Assembly (NCBI GenBank): GCA_900199555.1
Contig: FZQZ01000016.1
Coordinates: forward strand, 1,885-53,945
DNA: 52,061 bases
Direction: 5' to 3'
Source of the DNA: Prevotellaceae bacterium MN60
GTDB lineage: Bacteria; Bacteroidota; Bacteroidia; Bacteroidales; Bacteroidaceae
Numbering within the stretch: the first letter of the stretch is position 1; the number at the start of each line of letters is the position of its first letter. The notes under the pieces are model-generated. The model was not told the origin of the DNA and ran no database searches. It saw only the letters and a program-made list of their open reading frames with translations. The position numbers were made by a program, and so were the translations under genes. Below are positions 24,828-32,818 of the stretch, one piece after another.

Positions 24828-25658
24828 ATGAAAAGGATACTACTGCTTATAACATGCCTGATGATGATGGCTCTGACAGCCAGCGCACAATACGACTTTC
24901 TGAAAGCTCACCGAGGAGTAATCAAGGGAGGTTACGACTTCTGGGTATATACCCCCGAAGACTATTACTTCTCTCAGGAGCAGACTCCTGTAGTTATCTT
25001 TCTGCATGGTGCCAGCCTGTGTGGTCGCGACATCAATCGCTCGCGTCGCTATGGTCCGCTGGATGCTATCGTAAGAGGCCGCGAGATTCCAGCATTGGTG
25101 GTAGTACCTCAGAATCCCGGTGGCGCATGGAGTCCCAAGAAGGTTAACGATGTGTTAGAGTGGACCAAGCAGCACTATGCCCTTGACTCTACACGAGTAT
25201 ATGTGTTAGGCATGTCGCTGGGTGGCTATGGCACGATGGACTTTGCCGGAACATATCCCGACAAGGTGGCTGCTGCCTTAGCCATGTGTGGTGGATGCTC
25301 CTTGCGCGATGTGCAGCCCTTAGGACAAGTACCCCTATGGATTATCCATGGCACAGCAGACAGGGCAGTAAACATCAAGGAGTCGAAGAAGGTGGTCAAC
25401 GCCTTAGAGTCACAGCATAACGACACCCGACTGCGCTACGACTGGTGGCAGGGGGCTAATCACGGTGCACCGGCACGCGTATTCTATCTAAAGAAGACCT
25501 ATGAGTGGCTCTTCTCTCACTCGCTAGTGGACAAAGAGCGCCCCTTGAATCGTGACATCACGATAGAACGTAGCGAACTAAAGAATGCCTATACCGACAT
25601 GATGAAGAATGCGCCTAAACCAGAGGTAATAGATGGAGATGAGGATTATGAAGAATAA
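24828..25658 (+). CDS. Exported alpha/beta hydrolase (prolyl-oligopeptidase/esterase-like)
   Basis: 276 residues from ATG 24828 (MKRILLLITCLMMMALTASAQ, signal peptide). A longer frame from a TTG at 24792 would run through the promoter and is rejected. Catalytic triad by motif: nucleophile S130 in GMSLGGYG, D178 in HGTADRAV, H212 in GANHGAP. The oxyanion region is VVIFLHGASLCGRD. It resembles the predicted-peptidase/phospholipase-carboxylesterase group; the substrate is unknown. It overlaps the next gene by 11 bp, implying coupled translation with the cysteine-peptidase-like lipoprotein. Confidence 0.88.
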   Translation: MKRILLLITCLMMMALTASAQYDFLKAHRGVIKGGYDFWVYTPEDYYFSQEQTPVVIFLHGASLCGRDINRSRRYGPLDAIVRGREIPALVVVPQNPGGAWSPKKVNDVLEWTKQHYALDSTRVYVLGMSLGGYGTMDFAGTYPDKVAAALAMCGGCSLRDVQPLGQVPLWIIHGTADRAVNIKESKKVVNALESQHNDTRLRYDWWQGANHGAPARVFYLKKTYEWLFSHSLVDKERPLNRDITIERSELKNAYTDMMKNAPKPEVIDGDEDYEE

Positions 25659-26454
25659 GCTATTCATTTTATTAGCAGTCATACTAGTTGTAGGTTGCAA
25701 ACAGAAAGAGCATCACACCTATACCAACGACATCTTACTACCCATGACCCCCGTCAAGAATCAGGGGGAGAGAGAAATCTGTTGGGCTTACGGCATACTG
25801 GCCACCATCGAGACTGAACACCTATTACGAGGTGACTCGGTCAATCTCTCACCTACCTACATCGGTCGTATGCTCAAGAAATATCAAAGCCCAACGTCCA
25901 ACGTTCAACGTTCAACGTTCAATGTTCAACGTGAACGCGGTATGGGACAGACAGCGCTGAATATGCTCCAGCGTTATGGCGTAGTAGGTTACGATGTAAT
26001 GCCCGACGATGCCACCGACGACTTACCCACTCCCAAGAATGTCTATCTGCTGGGCGCCAAATATACGCCATTAGAGTTTGCGCATAGCGTATGTGCTCCC
26101 AACGAGTATATTGGACTCACGAGCTTTGCCGACTCGCCATACTACAAAAAGATTGATGTGCCCATCCCCGACAACTGGGAGCACAACAAGCTATTAAATG
26201 TACCTCTCGACACCTTGCGTAAACGCATCAACAGAGCCCTGAAGAATCATCATCCCATCTGTTGGGAGAGTCGTGGTCATGTAATGGCTATCGTAGGTAA
26301 GGCGCACGACGAGAACAACCGTCCTTATTATATCATGAAGAATTCGTGGGGCACCCGCCAACCTCATGGCGGATTGGTATATATGCCCATGAAGAAGGCA
26401 TGGTGCGACGTCGTCGCCGTCTATCTCACCCATGAAGCCTACGAGGGGAAATAA
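25648..26454 (+). CDS. C1 (papain-like) cysteine peptidase-family lipoprotein
   Basis: 268 residues from ATG 25648 (MKNKLFILLAVILVVGC, lipobox C17). Upstream ATGs at 25633 and 25639 would only lengthen the N-region. Papain-type landmarks are Q39 and C45-W46 in PVKNQGEREICWAYG, H211 in RGHVMAIVGKAH and N232 in YYIMKNSWG. All expected catalytic residues are present, in the bleomycin-hydrolase/C1B style. Residues ~81-95 (SPTSNVQRSTFNVQR) are encoded by a CAACGTT heptamer array in the gene. Its position behind the hydrolase suggests a two-gene envelope hydrolase operon. Confidence 0.85.
   Translation: MKNKLFILLAVILVVGCKQKEHHTYTNDILLPMTPVKNQGEREICWAYGILATIETEHLLRGDSVNLSPTYIGRMLKKYQSPTSNVQRSTFNVQRERGMGQTALNMLQRYGVVGYDVMPDDATDDLPTPKNVYLLGAKYTPLEFAHSVCAPNEYIGLTSFADSPYYKKIDVPIPDNWEHNKLLNVPLDTLRKRINRALKNHHPICWESRGHVMAIVGKAHDENNRPYYIMKNSWGTRQPHGGLVYMPMKKAWCDVVAVYLTHEAYEGK
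25890..25932 (+). repeat. CAACGTT heptamer array inside the C1 peptidase gene
   Basis: Six consecutive 7 bp units from 25891: CAACGTC, CAACGTT three times, CAATGTT, CAACGTG (42 bp, 14 codons, in frame). The units are self-complementary in part (AACGTT), so the array can fold. Confidence 0.85.
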
Positions 26455-26497
26455 CGATACATGAACCTGTCACTAGTGTTTTAGAAAATGGTAAGCG

Positions 26498-27634
26498 TTA
26501 TTCTCCAAACACCTCTTCAAGTTTAGCTTTCAGTTCTTTACCCTCCAAGTCTGTAGAGATAATCGTGCCGTCGGGAGCAATAAGGATAACGGCTGGGATG
26601 CCTGTCACACCATATAACCGCGGGGCGTCATCTTTACCGGCAGGGCTAAGCAGAGCCGTCCATGGGAGTTGGTGCTTATCTAGAGCCTTTAGCCATGCGT
26701 TGTGGTCTTTGTCGCAAGAAACACCAACGATATGAAGCCCACGGTCTTTATAGGCAGCATAGATTTGCTTCATGTATGGGAAGGAAGCAATGCAGGGGCC
26801 GCACCATGAAGCCCAGAAATCAATCAATACATATTGACCATGTCCTGCGTATTCTGAAAGGCGGTGCTTGGTGCCATCGGGAGCCTCGGCCTCGAAGTCG
26901 ATAAAGGGTTTGCTAATGAGATTCGACTGCAGAAGCCTGCCCCAATAGAACTTCCAAGGACGCTCCATTGCGGGATGATGGGCATAGGGAGCATCCTCGC
27001 AGACGAACTCTCGCATTTCATCGAGCGTCAAATTGCTGAAATCAACATAGAGATACCAAGCAGGAATGACGTTGTCCTTGTTCTCTCTGATGTTCTTTCT
27101 AACAAGAGCAGCCCTATCGCCCATAAAGTCTTCATACTTTTCCAAGTTCGCACTATCCTTTGCTGTGGCATCGGATAGTCCGTTTCCACTCATCATAATG
27201 ATTCTGTCCTTCTCTTCGTCGCTTAGACCTTCCCACCACGGTTCCACCACCTTGTCAATATCCCGCTCGCGCATCTGGCATTGGATAAAGCGCTGTTGCA
27301 GGTCGCTGCCTTTTACCTCGCCCGTAACGAGGTTTATTTCGGTGGGCACATCGTCCACGATGAAACGGAGGTCGTTACCTTCATAGTCACCTATCTGGAA
27401 AAACGTATTGCGTGGCAGTCGGCCTATGACCGTAAACCTTCCATCTTGGATGGGGAACATCACACTTTTCCCATGTGGAGCACATGGGAATGTAGCCACG
27501 CTGTCGTTCTTACTGGTCGTTGTGCCGGTGATGACAAAATCGATGCTGTCCTCCACAACAGGAGTGAATGTTTGCGCCTGTCCGACCATTACGACGAGCA
27601 CAAGCAAGCAGGTGATGATGGTTTGCTTATTCAT
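26498..27634 (-). CDS. Exported TlpA/ResA-like thioredoxin with DUF4369-type N-terminal domain
   Basis: 378 residues from ATG 27634 (MNKQTIITCLLVLVVMVGQAQ, signal peptide). The frame extends 165 bp further upstream, but that part lacks signal-peptide logic. The N-terminal domain (IDFVITGTTTSKNDSVATF...GEVKGSDLQ) fits DUF4369. The C-terminal redoxin carries WASWCGPC in YVLIDFWASWCGPCIASFPYM. It is clearly related to the gene at 6426-7460, sharing the KPFID...LSEYAGHG.YVL block. It converges on the lipoprotein gene upstream in the window and is followed on its 5' side by the 592 bp inverted-repeat element. Confidence 0.85.
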   Translation of the reverse strand: MNKQTIITCLLVLVVMVGQAQTFTPVVEDSIDFVITGTTTSKNDSVATFPCAPHGKSVMFPIQDGRFTVIGRLPRNTFFQIGDYEGNDLRFIVDDVPTEINLVTGEVKGSDLQQRFIQCQMRERDIDKVVEPWWEGLSDEEKDRIIMMSGNGLSDATAKDSANLEKYEDFMGDRAALVRKNIRENKDNVIPAWYLYVDFSNLTLDEMREFVCEDAPYAHHPAMERPWKFYWGRLLQSNLISKPFIDFEAEAPDGTKHRLSEYAGHGQYVLIDFWASWCGPCIASFPYMKQIYAAYKDRGLHIVGVSCDKDHNAWLKALDKHQLPWTALLSPAGKDDAPRLYGVTGIPAVILIAPDGTIISTDLEGKELKAKLEEVFGE

Positions 27635-27824
27635 TGTCTGTTTTATGTTAGTCATTAACTTCTTATTAGTTATACGCAGAAAAAGCGGAAATGTTTCAAT
27701 GAACATAGTTAAACTATGCAAAAAAATATTCTTTAGTACTATTGTTGTTGACATAGAAGGCACTGGTACTTGTCTTATTGCAGATAAAAAGGAATACACA
27801 AAATATTTTATGAAAATAACTATT

Positions 27825-28416
27825 CACCTTCACACGCAACTCCATGTGCCATTGAGCGTTAAGCGTGAATAGTATTTTTAGGGTTGTTCGGCGGAAGGAA
27901 AAGAAAAGCCTCACCGTAGTATCAGAACGGAGCCACTTTAGCACTGGAATAGTGCCTGTTTTGGACGTCAATATAGCTTGTTTTGCCTTGTAATAGTGGC
28001 ACTATTCCGATGCTAAAGTGGCACTATTCGCGGAGATTCCGAAAAAATGCTGTTATTTAATTCCGAAAACATGCGTAAACACCGAAAAATACGAAAACTT
28101 AATATCTACTAATATTTTCGTTCTTTTCTTTGACCTGAAGGTCAAAGTGTGGCGTTGCATTCGTCTTTTTAGACTTTTTCGGAATTAAAAGAATATCAGC
28201 CTGTCCTGTGTTCTTTATCAGGCTGTCCATGCTCTGAATTAGCCTAACTCAGCTCGTAACTAGCTACACTCAGCGCTGAATCAGTTACTTTCGCACCTCA
28301 ATAGTTATTGTATTGCACCTTGAAATAGCTGTATTCGGAGCTGAATCAGCTATATACAGCGAAAAACACTATTCACACCTAACACTCAATGGCACATTGA
28401 GTTAAGCGTGAAGGTG
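27825..28416. mobile_element. 592 bp gene-free element bounded by 49 bp inverted repeats (MITE-like or structured noncoding)
   Basis: The left end 27825-27873 and the reverse complement of 28368-28416 match at 42 of 49 positions. Inside are a 25/25 stem with two mismatches (27932-27956 with 27998-28022, GCCACTTTAGCA...), a perfect 14 bp stem TTTAATTCCGAAAA/TTTTCGGAATTAAA (28056-28069/28176-28189), the palindrome TTTGACCTGAAGGTCAAA (28129-28146), and CAGCCTG/CAGGCTG (28197-28203/28219-28225). No credible gene occurs. The rest of 27635-28711 holds TCAAACT-type direct repeats (about 28473-28526), a hairpin and a promoter. Confidence 0.7.
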
Positions 28417-28546
28417 AAGACTTTTTTTAAGCAAAAACTTTTTGTATGCTTAAATGCTTCGAGAATAATGTCATCAAACTCCTCAAATTATGCCGTCAAA
28501 CTATCCGTAAAGTGTCGTCAAACTATTAGGCCCTTGATAGGGTCAT

Positions 28547-28585
28547 AAAATTATGCTGAGAAAATTATTCTCTCAGCATAATTTT
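28547..28585. terminator. AAAATTATGCTGAG hairpin upstream of the sigma-factor operon
   Basis: Perfect 14 bp arms 28547-28560 and 28572-28585. A near-identical hairpin closes the operon at 31167-31205. It ends 2 bp before the -33 box of the sigma-factor promoter, so it may insulate the operon from upstream transcription. Confidence 0.75.
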
Positions 28586-28586
28586 A

Positions 28587-28618
28587 TTTGCATAATTCAA
28601 ATAATATCTTTAAATTTG
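28587..28618 (+). promoter_or_regulatory. Promoter for the ECF sigma-factor operon
   Basis: TTTG (28587-28590), 20 nt, TAAATTTG (28611-28618), which fits the housekeeping Bacteroidetes pattern. The leader would be about 87 nt. Confidence 0.65.
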
Positions 28619-28711
28619 CGGCGAAGCTCTGATTATATAAAAAAATAAACCTTTAGCGTAGCATTTTCTCACTTTTGGCGTATTTATAGTAGAAGGCCAC
28701 AAAAATAACAG

Positions 28712-29215
28712 ATGAAGAAACCATATTTCATATCCTTAGTACCAGACTTGCGGCACACTGCCGTAGGTGCTGCGCATGCCATTCTCGAAGACTGTGAGGA
28801 GGCAGAGGACGTAGCACAAGAAACGATGCTTAGGATGTGGAACTATGTCGAAAGGCTGGACGATGATGAGAGGCGAGCGAAAGCCTTTGCGGCAGTGACA
28901 GCAGCGAATCTTGCCAAAACTCGTCTTCGACAAAAGCGGAAGTGGCCTATTCTGAGGTTGCTCAGCCAGCACGATAGCGAGACAAGCGATACGCCATTGC
29001 GCCACATAGAGGCCTCAGATGCCGACTCTGCATACAGCAAAGCCTTGTTGCAACTACCCACAGTGTGGCAACAGGTACTCCAGATGCGTAATGTAGAAGA
29101 TATGAGTTTTGCAGAGATCGCCGCAGTGCTCGGTACATCGGAATCGTCTGTGCGCGGACTACTCTCGAAAGCACGAAAAAGAATGGTAGAACTAATCAAA
29201 CAGCAGATAGAATGA
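28712..29215 (+). CDS. ECF-type RNA polymerase sigma factor
   Basis: 167 residues. Region 2 includes DCEEAEDVAQETMLRMW (~28-43) and region 4 ends as a helix-turn-helix: LPTVWQQVLQMRNVEDMSFAEIAAVLGTSESSVRGLLSKARKRM (~112-160). Both halves are intact. It directs core polymerase to a small regulon in response to an envelope signal. The stop overlaps the next start by 4 bp (ATGA), the normal sigma/anti-sigma arrangement. It has its own promoter at 28587-28618 and is bracketed by twin hairpins. Confidence 0.93.
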   Translation: MKKPYFISLVPDLRHTAVGAAHAILEDCEEAEDVAQETMLRMWNYVERLDDDERRAKAFAAVTAANLAKTRLRQKRKWPILRLLSQHDSETSDTPLRHIEASDADSAYSKALLQLPTVWQQVLQMRNVEDMSFAEIAAVLGTSESSVRGLLSKARKRMVELIKQQIE

Positions 29216-29892
29216 TAGATAAAAACAACATACAGCATTTGCTTGACAGCTTTATGTCTGGAACGACTACTGAGCAAGAGGAACGTCAGTTGACCGACTA
29301 CTTCAACTCAACAACAGACATACCAGACGAGTGGGCTGCCTATGCTGTTCTCTTCCGAGGATTCCGCAACCAGGTGCAGGCAGAGTCGCAGCCCCGTCAT
29401 GGCCGTCGTGTGTGGCTATATTCTACTATAGGAGCCGTGGCTGCCAGTATCCTGCTGCTTATCTGCTTAGGCATCACTTCCAATCACCAGAATGATGAAG
29501 GCAACAACCTTGTAGCACAAACAGACACCACCATTGTCAGTCCACAAACAGGGGGCAAGGAAGTAGAAACTCGTCCGCTGGAGGAGAAAGGAAGCGAGGA
29601 AATAACTGACACGGTGAAAAGGGTGAAGGAGATTCTTCAAATGTCAAAACCACCAAAGCACTATATAGCAAGACAGGAGAAGAAAGCTGAGAGCCACGCT
29701 AAGCAAGAAACCATAGATGAAAGCGACTGGGCAGAAAGGATTATTGCAGAGGAAGAACAACGCTTTGAAACGGAAATGATGGCTGCAATGAACGGTAGCC
29801 TTCATACCGACTTCCAAGAGATGGCAAAGGAGATTCGCCAACGTGGTGAACGTATGACCCAACAAGTGGAAATAGCATTGAACAACGAGTAA
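29212..29892 (+). CDS. Single-pass membrane protein, probable anti-sigma factor
   Basis: 226 residues. A cytoplasmic-type N-terminus (IQHLLDSFMSGTTTEQEERQLTDYFN, ~8-35) resembles the anti-sigma start seen before FecR-like proteins. One membrane segment follows at ~70-88 (STIGAVAASILLLICLGI), then a long charged periplasmic part rich in E, K and Q ending in a helical stretch. It is translationally coupled to the sigma factor, so anti-sigma function is the natural reading, although no zinc-binding or FecR domain is visible. Confidence 0.7.
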   Translation: MIDKNNIQHLLDSFMSGTTTEQEERQLTDYFNSTTDIPDEWAAYAVLFRGFRNQVQAESQPRHGRRVWLYSTIGAVAASILLLICLGITSNHQNDEGNNLVAQTDTTIVSPQTGGKEVETRPLEEKGSEEITDTVKRVKEILQMSKPPKHYIARQEKKAESHAKQETIDESDWAERIIAEEEQRFETEMMAAMNGSLHTDFQEMAKEIRQRGERMTQQVEIALNNE

Positions 29893-29909
29893 CTAAAGAC
29901 GAACAGAAT

Positions 29910-31154
29910 ATGAAAAGAATTACATTTGCACTTTGTTTCACATTCATCTCCCTCTGCACGATGGCTCAGGGAACACACCAAAAGCGCCTACAAGGCAATC
30001 CGAAGATTGATAGTCTTATAAGCGAAGTAAAAGCGTTGGGAATAGAAACGTTGGGAGGAACCCCACGCGTAACCTACTATTTCGACGGAAAGTTCCATAA
30101 GAAAGTTGACATCACTTGCCAACTGATGAATGACTATCAACCCACACCTCCTACAGGTAATCCTCAAAAGGATGCTCAGAACCATCTAGTAGATAGTGTT
30201 CGTAAGGAAAGAAGCGATAGGAGTAACCGAATATACGATGCCATTCGCAACACCTGCAAGGCACTCACCGACGAGGCCACGGAGAGCTACACATGGGAAT
30301 ATCACCGCAATGGGGTGGACAGCGTCCGTTATACCATTGCACTAGGAGAATACCAGGGCGGTGACACCTTGAAGACTTGGCAACACAACAGAGAGGTACA
30401 GTATCATGGTGCGCCCGAAATCATCACCTTCCGCTATGACCCTTTGAAGAACAACAACGGAGGCCCATGGATGCCTACGGGGTTCGGTTATTTCAGCTAT
30501 GAGTTCACACCCGACAGCGTGGGCATAAAAAGGGAAGACAGGGTTTCTTTCAACAAACAGGCTTATACGGCCTTGATTCAACCCATCATGAAACAAAAGG
30601 GCATCACCACTCGCCAGTTCTATATCTATTGTGATAGCACATACACTCCTAAGGATATGAAATGGAAAGACGATGACGACTTCGCCATATACGAGAAGTC
30701 GCTCGACCCCCTGCAGCCAAAGAGCGAAAATAGAGGAACCGTCTATACCATGCAATCTAAAGAATTGGCAGACTCGGTACTGAGCCAACTGATACAGGCT
30801 ACATGGGAATTCCTAAACGAAAATAGCAATTTGGTCTTCTTCCATTTCCATCCCCACAACACCTATGGTGTCACTGGCATAAACACTCTTTTTCAGAGTG
30901 AAGACTATCATAGGGTATTAAACTTCTACCGCATCTATCTTCACAGCGACGGTGACAAGGAGTTCAATATTGTAGTCGTTGAGGGAACGGGCGATATGAT
31001 GATACCCATGGAATGGCTTATCATGAAGAGTTGGAAGAATGGCAAGATAGTCTATGACAAGAAAAGGATGAAGAATATAACACGCCAACAGGCGAGGGAA
31101 AATACTGCCAGAAATCGCTTCAAAACAACCAGACAATACACACCAATTGATTGA
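29910..31154 (+). CDS. Exported protein of unknown function in the sigma-factor operon
   Basis: 414 residues with signal peptide (MKRITFALCFTFISLCTMAQ) and no lipobox. The body alternates predicted strands with charged loops (TPRVTYYFDGKFHKKVDITCQL, RYTIALGEYQGGDTLKTWQHN, YGVTGINTLFQSEDYHRVLNFYRIYLHSDGDKEFNIVVVEGTGDMMIPMEWL). I recognise no family and see no catalytic motif. It lies 17 bp after the anti-sigma candidate and before a terminator, so it belongs to that operon and may be the sensed or regulated envelope component. Confidence 0.75.
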   Translation: MKRITFALCFTFISLCTMAQGTHQKRLQGNPKIDSLISEVKALGIETLGGTPRVTYYFDGKFHKKVDITCQLMNDYQPTPPTGNPQKDAQNHLVDSVRKERSDRSNRIYDAIRNTCKALTDEATESYTWEYHRNGVDSVRYTIALGEYQGGDTLKTWQHNREVQYHGAPEIITFRYDPLKNNNGGPWMPTGFGYFSYEFTPDSVGIKREDRVSFNKQAYTALIQPIMKQKGITTRQFYIYCDSTYTPKDMKWKDDDDFAIYEKSLDPLQPKSENRGTVYTMQSKELADSVLSQLIQATWEFLNENSNLVFFHFHPHNTYGVTGINTLFQSEDYHRVLNFYRIYLHSDGDKEFNIVVVEGTGDMMIPMEWLIMKSWKNGKIVYDKKRMKNITRQQARENTARNRFKTTRQYTPID

Positions 31155-31166
31155 TAGTACAAAAAC

Positions 31167-31205
31167 AAAATGATGCTGAGGGAATTATTCTCTCAGCATC
31201 ATTTT
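31167..31205. terminator. AAAATGATGCTGAG terminator hairpin
   Basis: Perfect 14 bp arms 31167-31180 and 31192-31205 ending in a T-run. It sits between the convergent sigma-factor operon and cysS. It differs from the hairpin at 28547-28585 by compensatory changes in the stem (TTATG/CATAA to TGATG/CATCA). Confidence 0.85.
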
Positions 31206-31227
31206 TATAGTTGTTGTGTTAAGTGAC

Positions 31228-32730
31228 TTATTTATTGAGCTTCCATGTGACACCGTCTTTGGTATCTTTCACCTCGAAGCCGGCTGCAGCAAGCTCATCG
31301 CGAATCTTGTCGCTGGTAGCCCAGTCTTTATCGGCCTTAGCCTTGGCACGGAGCTCAAGAACCATATCCATGACCTTAGCGAAGGCTTCTTCACGCTCGT
31401 TGTTGCCATTAACAGAGGCCTGACCTGCAGTCATGGTGAGTCCGAGAATATCCTCAGCAAAGAGGTGCATAGTATCAGAAAGCTCCTTCAGGCAGTCGGC
31501 ACAGATAGTAGCCTTGTGGTCGATGAGCTTGTTGATAACGGTGCAAGCCTCGAAGAGGTGACTGATAACCTGCGGTGTGGCGAGGTCGTCGTTCATGGCA
31601 TCGTAGCACTTCTGACGCAGGGCCTTAACAATGCGCTCAGTCTCTGCATCGCACTTGTCTGAAACCTGGATGCGCTCGATGTCGTTGATGGCATTTCTCA
31701 GCTTCTCCAGTCCCTTCTCTGCAGCAACAAGGGCTTCGTTAGAGAAGTCAACAGTGCCACGATAGTGGGCAGAGAGTACGAAGAAGCGGATGGTCATGGG
31801 CGAGTAGGCCTTCTCGAGCAAAGGATGATTGCCTGTGAAGAACTGCTCGAGGGTAATGAAGTTGTTGTACGACTTACCCATCTTCTGACCATTGATGGTG
31901 AGCATATTGTTGTGCATCCAGTATTTAACAGCGGGATGGCCCATAGAGGCTACAGCCTGTGCTATCTCACACTCGTGGTGTGGAAAAATGAGGTCCATAC
32001 CACCTCCGTGGATATCAAACTCTTCGCCCAGATACTTGCGACCCATTGCAGTACACTCACAGTGCCAGCCGGGAAAACCATCGCTCCAAGGTGAGGGCCA
32101 GCGCATGATGTGTTCGGGCTGTGCCTTCTTCCACAGAGCAAAGTCGGCCTGATTCTTCTTCTCGCCGATACCAGCCAGCTCGCGGCTCTCGTCCTTGATA
32201 TTCTCAAGGCTACGACCAGAGAGAATGCCATACTTAAACTTCTTATTGTAGGCCTCGATATCGAAATAGATAGAGCCATTCGACTCGTAGGCGAAACCAT
32301 TATCGAGAATCTGCTGAACCAACTGCTGCTGCTCGATGATGTGACCAGTGGCGTGTGGCTCGATAGAAGGACGCAGCACGTTGAGGGCATCCATATACTG
32401 GTGATAGCGATTGGTATAATACTGTGCTATCTCCATGGGCTCCAACTGCTCCAGGCGAGCCTTCTTAGCAATCTTGTCCTCACCCTCGTCGGCATCATGC
32501 TCCAAGTGACCAACATCGGTGATGTTGCGCACATAGCGCACCTTGTAGCCCAAGTGTTTCAGATAGCGGAACACGAGGTCGAAGGTGATGGCAGGACGAG
32601 CATGTCCCAGATGGGGATCGCCATAAACGGTTGGACCACATACATACATGCCCACATTGGGAGCATGCAGAGGCTCGAAACGCTCCTTCTGGCGCGTCAA
32701 AGTATTGTATATTACCAGCTTTGATTCCAT
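31228..32730 (-). CDS. cysS: Cysteinyl-tRNA synthetase
   Basis: 500 residues, full length. Class I signatures: HIGH-type HLGH in [17 protein letters not shown] and KMSKS-type KMGKS in [11 protein letters not shown]. Zinc-site sequence [23 protein letters not shown] and [18 protein letters not shown] are all present. It charges tRNA-Cys in the cytoplasm. A -7 box TAACTTTG (32759-32752, minus) precedes it, without a clear -33. It is divergent from the CoA-transferase gene. Confidence 0.97.
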   Translation of the reverse strand: MESKLVIYNTLTRQKERFEPLHAPNVGMYVCGPTVYGDPHLGHARPAITFDLVFRYLKHLGYKVRYVRNITDVGHLEHDADEGEDKIAKKARLEQLEPMEIAQYYTNRYHQYMDALNVLRPSIEPHATGHIIEQQQLVQQILDNGFAYESNGSIYFDIEAYNKKFKYGILSGRSLENIKDESRELAGIGEKKNQADFALWKKAQPEHIMRWPSPWSDGFPGWHCECTAMGRKYLGEEFDIHGGGMDLIFPHHECEIAQAVASMGHPAVKYWMHNNMLTINGQKMGKSYNNFITLEQFFTGNHPLLEKAYSPMTIRFFVLSAHYRGTVDFSNEALVAAEKGLEKLRNAINDIERIQVSDKCDAETERIVKALRQKCYDAMNDDLATPQVISHLFEACTVINKLIDHKATICADCLKELSDTMHLFAEDILGLTMTAGQASVNGNNEREEAFAKVMDMVLELRAKAKADKDWATSDKIRDELAAAGFEVKDTKDGVTWKLNK

Positions 32731-32818
32731 AATCTTTTATTAAAAACGGTGCAAAGTTACGCATTTTTCATGATAATTGATTATCTTTGCAAGCAAAATA
32801 TATAAAATTAACTAGATT

